Shown: positions 59,975 to 64,000 of the stretch, piece after piece | How the letters are laid out: the number at the start of each line of letters is the position of its first letter | Numbering within the stretch: the stretch's first letter is position 1 | Assembly: GCA_015057005.1 (NCBI GenBank) | Contig: SVFF01000001.1 | Span: 248,001-312,000 of the forward strand | Length of the DNA: 64,000 nucleotides | From: Lachnospiraceae bacterium | GTDB lineage: Bacteria; Bacillota; Clostridia; Lachnospirales; Lachnospiraceae | Direction of reading: 5' to 3' | Notes under the pieces: model-generated | Told to the model about the DNA's origin: nothing | What the model saw: the letters and a program-made list of their open reading frames with translations, nothing else | Databases searched by the model: none | Position numbers and translations under genes: made by a program

Positions 59975-61242
59975 TTCCGCTCCTTATTATTTGCATTTTG
60001 GGCCATAATTTCTGCTTTGAATGCTTCTATGTCTACGATAATACTTTTTTCACGGGACTCCTCTGCCGCAAAAGCCATAATGTGGCTGGCAACGGACTGA
60101 TCTGCGCCGGTTCTGACTCCGTCCCACTTGTCTTCCCGAACACAGCGTATCACATCCTTCATCATACAATAGTCACCGCCTCCATGAGAACCCGGAACCT
60201 CCTCAGGTTGAATGATCTTTTCCCCGGGCTCGCCAAAGAGACGGATCCGGATATAGTCCTCTCCAAAATTGGCCAATATGTCTCCCTTGGTTCCGAAAAT
60301 CCTGGTTTCCCGGAAACCCTGTGCATTAAAACCGTTCAGTGTAAAGGAAACGGTAACGCCATCTTCATACAGCATATTCACTACCTGGCGGTCCACCACT
60401 TTGTTGTCACAGTGGAATACGCAGCGGCCGTATTTTCCCTCTGCCAATGCCTTTTCCCTTGCCTCCAAAGATGTGTCCACGCTGATCATGGACACCGGCC
60501 AACCGGTATACTCTCCCAGATATCTCTTCTTGGCCGAGAATACACAGTCCTGTTCAACAGAACATTCCAGACATCTCTCAGCTGATCCCTCCGGTGCATT
60601 CTCTTTTTTGAAATAATTTAATTCTCCAAAGGAACTGATCTTGAGACACTTTTTCTCCGTGAGCCAGTTCAGTATATCCAGATCATGGCAGGCCTTTGCC
60701 AGGATAAAAGGACTCAAATTTCTGAAATTGCCCCGCACATAGCTGTGGTTGAAGTGCTCATAGCCCACAAATTCAGCATGATTGATGGCCTGTATTTCTC
60801 CGATACTCCCCTCCTCCAAAACCGCCTTCAATGCGCTGAATAAGGGGGTATAGCGCAGTACATGACAGATCAGCAGCTGACAGTCATGGGCTTTGGCAAT
60901 GTTCATCAGTTCCATACACTCCCAAGGATCCGGAGAGATGGGCTTCTCCAACATACAGTGAATGCCTCTTTCCATTACCATCTTGGCCATCCGGAAATGA
61001 TCAATATCCAAAACAGACACGATCACCAGATCCAGTCCCTCCACTGTGTCCAGCATTGTCCGGGCATCCTCAAAACACATTTCCCCGGGCAGCTGATATC
61101 TCTCTCCGTACCAGGCCAGACGCTCCGGCAGTACATCACATGCACACACAAGCCGAGCTTCCTCCGGATGGTCTACGATATAATCTGCATAGGATGATCC
61201 TCTGTTGCCGCAGCCAATGACACCTATTTTTGCTGTTTTCAT
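59971..61242 (-). CDS. Gfo/Idh/MocA family oxidoreductase-fold protein
   Basis: MKTAKIGVIGCGNRGSSYADYIVDHPEEARLVCACDVL...CMLEKPISPDPWECMELMNIAK; 4-nt overlap with nagB. Confidence 0.88.
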   Translation of the reverse strand: MKTAKIGVIGCGNRGSSYADYIVDHPEEARLVCACDVLPERLAWYGERYQLPGEMCFEDARTMLDTVEGLDLVIVSVLDIDHFRMAKMVMERGIHCMLEKPISPDPWECMELMNIAKAHDCQLLICHVLRYTPLFSALKAVLEEGSIGEIQAINHAEFVGYEHFNHSYVRGNFRNLSPFILAKACHDLDILNWLTEKKCLKISSFGELNYFKKENAPEGSAERCLECSVEQDCVFSAKKRYLGEYTGWPVSMISVDTSLEAREKALAEGKYGRCVFHCDNKVVDRQVVNMLYEDGVTVSFTLNGFNAQGFRETRIFGTKGDILANFGEDYIRIRLFGEPGEKIIQPEEVPGSHGGGDYCMMKDVIRCVREDKWDGVRTGADQSVASHIMAFAAEESREKSIIVDIEAFKAEIMAQNANNKERK

Positions 61243-61300
61243 AATATTTTCCCTCCGCGTTCCAGTTTTTATCATACCGTTTCTTTATTACAGCAGTTTA

Positions 61301-62350
61301 TTATTTTAATAGTTCTTTTGCCACCGGCCAGGCATCGTCCGGGTAAAACTGATGGCCACCGTTACCGATTACAAGCCGGCAAAGCTCTGACTTACCCAAA
61401 CTTTCATACGCACTCTCGATGATTTCAAAGCTTTCCTTTACACCCTGCAAAGGAAATATGGGGTCTGTCTCACCGCATACCAACACAAAAGGTCTTGGCG
61501 CAATCAGTACCCCCACATCTCCCATATTAAAGTACTTACGGATGTTGGGAATAAAATTGCACGGGCAGTGGTTCATCGCCATAATGGAATCATCATAGGT
61601 ACAAACCGCACAGGAGGGCATGGACAGCGCAATTCTTTCGTCCATACAGGACGCATAAAATGTTACGGTACCGCCTCCGGAGTTCCCCATCAGGATAATC
61701 TTCCCTGCATCAATATAATCGGTCAATTCGCTCTCTATCACATCGATCAGGCGCTGCACATCCCACACACGTTCACCAATGGCTGTTCTGCCCAAAAGAA
61801 GCGCCCCCATAGAAGCATTTTCCGTGTGTCCCATGCAGCCCGGTGCACCACTCTCTGTAGGCCCGCATTGTCCCATGTAACGCTGCTCCATGGCGATGGC
61901 ACAGAAACCTTCCTTTACAGCTCTCACCGCAAAATCTCTTCCGCCATTGATCGTCTCCTGATCGCCCGGGAATTTCGTCTCTCCCAGAGAAATATGCATT
62001 CCCGTAGAATGTCCTTGCAGACATACCGCCACCGGAAGGGGACCCTGAGCATTTGAAGGAACCAATAGCGCACACGGCATATAATATCCCGGTTCACTCT
62101 GATAGGTGAAATCATACCGGGTGTAATCATCACAAACCGTCTCTTTTGTGATGCGAAAATCTGCCGGGCATGTTACAAGAGGAAGTCCCAGCAATTCTTC
62201 CAGCTTCCCTCTGGCTTCCTTCTGCCACTCTTCAACAGACATACCGGACTCATAGGCCATGGCCGGTTTTATGTTTTTTGCTAACCGATTAATATAATCT
62301 CTGCTGTTGTGCATTGTTTGCACCTCCCGGTTCATCTCATAATCCTTCAT
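61301..62350 (-). CDS. Alpha/beta hydrolase, acetyl-xylan-esterase/dienelactone-hydrolase-like
   Basis: LPVAVCLQGHSTGMH, ILMGNSGGGTVTFYASCMDERI (GNSGG nucleophile elbow), APRPFVLVCGETDPIFP, GNGGHQFYPDDAWP. Confidence 0.8.
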   Translation of the reverse strand: MKDYEMNREVQTMHNSRDYINRLAKNIKPAMAYESGMSVEEWQKEARGKLEELLGLPLVTCPADFRITKETVCDDYTRYDFTYQSEPGYYMPCALLVPSNAQGPLPVAVCLQGHSTGMHISLGETKFPGDQETINGGRDFAVRAVKEGFCAIAMEQRYMGQCGPTESGAPGCMGHTENASMGALLLGRTAIGERVWDVQRLIDVIESELTDYIDAGKIILMGNSGGGTVTFYASCMDERIALSMPSCAVCTYDDSIMAMNHCPCNFIPNIRKYFNMGDVGVLIAPRPFVLVCGETDPIFPLQGVKESFEIIESAYESLGKSELCRLVIGNGGHQFYPDDAWPVAKELLK

Positions 62351-62587
62351 TTCCATCTCGCCCCCAAAGGAATAAAATCTCAAACCATTGTAAAACCAGA
62401 AATATCAAACCTGATATTTTTATTTTAATGCAATAAATACACCATGTAAATTGAAAAAAGGAATCGAAAGTTTGCAAATAGCGACCTTTTCTGATATGCT
62501 GAAGATGTGTGGAAATACGCTGAAAATTACTGTAAGACAACGTTACAATATTGCAGTACATAGGAGAGGAAATTGTGGTGATTGAAA

Positions 62588-63415
62588 ATGAATACAGAAA
62601 TGTTATTTCATTATAAAGACAATGGACTGTTTGTGAAGCATGCGCTGACTCACCATCCTGACCCGCAGGATTTTTCTTTCCGCAGTCACTATCACAATAC
62701 ATACGAAATTTACTATTTTCTCCGGGGACAAGGGGATCTGGCAGTGGAAGGTAATGTCTATCCGCTAAAACGTGGGATGTTGCTGTTGACTTCCAAAGGG
62801 CAGACTCACAACATCCGCGTCCATCATTCGAACGAGTCCTACGAACGCTTTGTGATCATGTTTGAGGAACGACTGCTTCCGGATGGTGCTGATCCCGTAC
62901 TGCTTGCTCTGCAGCAGGAACAAAACTGCTTCCAGCTGACAGAAAGCGACGCCGCCTGGTTGGAAAATTGCTTTGCCACTCTGGAAACTGCCGGGCAGCA
63001 CGACATGCCCACAGACAATATCACAGTGGCTATCATCAACCTGATTTTCCTGAAACTGTGCCAATATGTCCAAACTACCAATCCCGACCTCCCCCCAGGA
63101 GATGATATTGTTCGCCAGATCATACGTTACATCAATGCCCATCTGACCGAGGACTGGGATCTTGATACGCTGGAAAGAGTCTTTTTCCGCAATAAGGCCT
63201 ACCTGAACCGCCGCTTCAAAAGTGTCATGGGCTGCTCCATCTGGGAGTATGTGATACGCAAGCGCATCTTTTCTGCCCAACAGGAGATCTATCTGTCCAA
63301 AAGTGTAGCCGCTGCTTATAAGGCCAGCGGTTTCCACGACTATTCAGCATTCTATCGGAAGTATATAAAATATATAGGCTGCTCTCCTTCGGAAGACTTA
63401 AGGCGGAGCAATTAG
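62588..63415 (+). CDS. AraC-family transcriptional regulator with cupin N-terminus
   Basis: FRSHYHNTYEIYYFLRGQGDLAVEGNVYPLKRGMLLLTSKGQTH; C-terminal HTH WDLDTLERVFFRNKAYLNRRFKSVMGCSIWEYVIRKRI. Confidence 0.85.
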   Translation: MNTEMLFHYKDNGLFVKHALTHHPDPQDFSFRSHYHNTYEIYYFLRGQGDLAVEGNVYPLKRGMLLLTSKGQTHNIRVHHSNESYERFVIMFEERLLPDGADPVLLALQQEQNCFQLTESDAAWLENCFATLETAGQHDMPTDNITVAIINLIFLKLCQYVQTTNPDLPPGDDIVRQIIRYINAHLTEDWDLDTLERVFFRNKAYLNRRFKSVMGCSIWEYVIRKRIFSAQQEIYLSKSVAAAYKASGFHDYSAFYRKYIKYIGCSPSEDLRRSN

Positions 63416-63437
63416 CTCCGCCTTTTCAAGTGTTTGA

Positions 63438-64000
63438 TTAATTTAAACCGCTCAGGAAATTTCTTACACCGTCATAATACCGATACCAATCATAAGAAAA
63501 CCGTTGTCCATCCGGCGTCTGAAAACGGGAGCATATATTGTGTCCCAGCCAATCCACAGGCACCGCACCGCATCCTCCCAAAGATGCAATCCGGTAAATC
63601 TCCCGGATCCGGGTCAAGTCATTCCCCTTCAGGATTCCCGGAGTTACGGACGCAAGTGTAATACATCCTGTAACTGCACAGGCTTCCAGGAAATCCAGAT
63701 TTTCTTTGACCGGTACTCGCTCCGTAAAGGCCGCACAATCAGGATCTATGGCAAAGAAAGACTGATTCTGGGGAAGCCTGATGAAGCTTGCGATACCGTT
63801 GCGGCGGGTCATTTCAAAATATCTGCCGGAAGTATCCTCACTGCTTCTCTGGGCTGCATGAATACCTGCTGCCAGATGATTCAGAGTATTACAGCCCAGC
63901 ACTACCGCGTCTCCCGCCGCCTGCTGAATGGTCTGATACAGTCTCTTCAACATAGTTGCATTGGTAATGGTTTGATCATAATAGTGCCAGTTGCCGTCTT
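63438..64000 (-). CDS. Glycoside hydrolase, possibly GH36/melibiase-like (C-terminal part; 5' end beyond window)
   Basis: Frame stays open to 64000 (DGNWHYYDQTITNAT-MLKRLYQTIQQAAGDAVVLGCNTLNHLAAGIHAAQRSSEDTSGRYFEMTRRNGIASFIRLPQNQSFFAIDPDC). Family call is motif-level only. Confidence 0.5.
   Translation of the reverse strand, partial: DGNWHYYDQTITNATMLKRLYQTIQQAAGDAVVLGCNTLNHLAAGIHAAQRSSEDTSGRYFEMTRRNGIASFIRLPQNQSFFAIDPDCAAFTERVPVKENLDFLEACAVTGCITLASVTPGILKGNDLTRIREIYRIASLGGCGAVPVDWLGHNICSRFQTPDGQRFSYDWYRYYDGVRNFLSGLN

Overview
The window is chromosomal DNA from a Clostridia-type Firmicute, most likely Lachnospiraceae; this is inferred from gene content and codon style, not from a search. Most genes are on the minus strand. 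The backbone is a ribosomal/RNA polymerase block: rpmG-secE-nusG-rplK-rplA-rplJ-rplL-rpoB-rpoC-(rfbD-like)-rpsL-rpsG-fusA-tuf, at about 34.3 to 16.5 kb. Several near-consensus promoters with 17-bp spacers and several intrinsic terminators can be read directly in it. Flanking accessory and metabolic modules are: a receiver-degenerate response regulator with an ECF sigma/RsiV-like pair; a DnaA-paralog plus radical SAM pair; a GH95 fucosidase; an ABC-2 exporter; carB; a PocR/AraC regulator; an NTase / unknown / PP2C three-gene unit; an aromatic 2-oxoacid operon (iorAB, paaK-like, ACT, amidohydrolase, acyl-CoA ligase); and a GlcNAc/glycan cluster (nagA, nagB, Gfo/Idh, esterase, AraC). The strongest candidate for an undescribed system is a small locus at about 2.32-2.60 kb that looks like a convergent type I toxin-antitoxin. 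It has a 28-aa hydrophobic peptide starting at GTG and an opposing promoter for a ~75-nt RNA. That RNA carries a 29-nt near-copy of the antisense of the toxin start region, and both transcripts share a 13-bp bidirectional terminator stem. Other notable signals are a 64-bp tandem repeat (3 units), a GC-rich hairpin island between the rplL terminator and the rpoB promoter, 15-bp iterons upstream of a symporter, perfect inverted repeats over the tuf and ABC-operon promoters, and an rfbD-like gene inside the str operon. All family calls come from reading translations; no database search was run.
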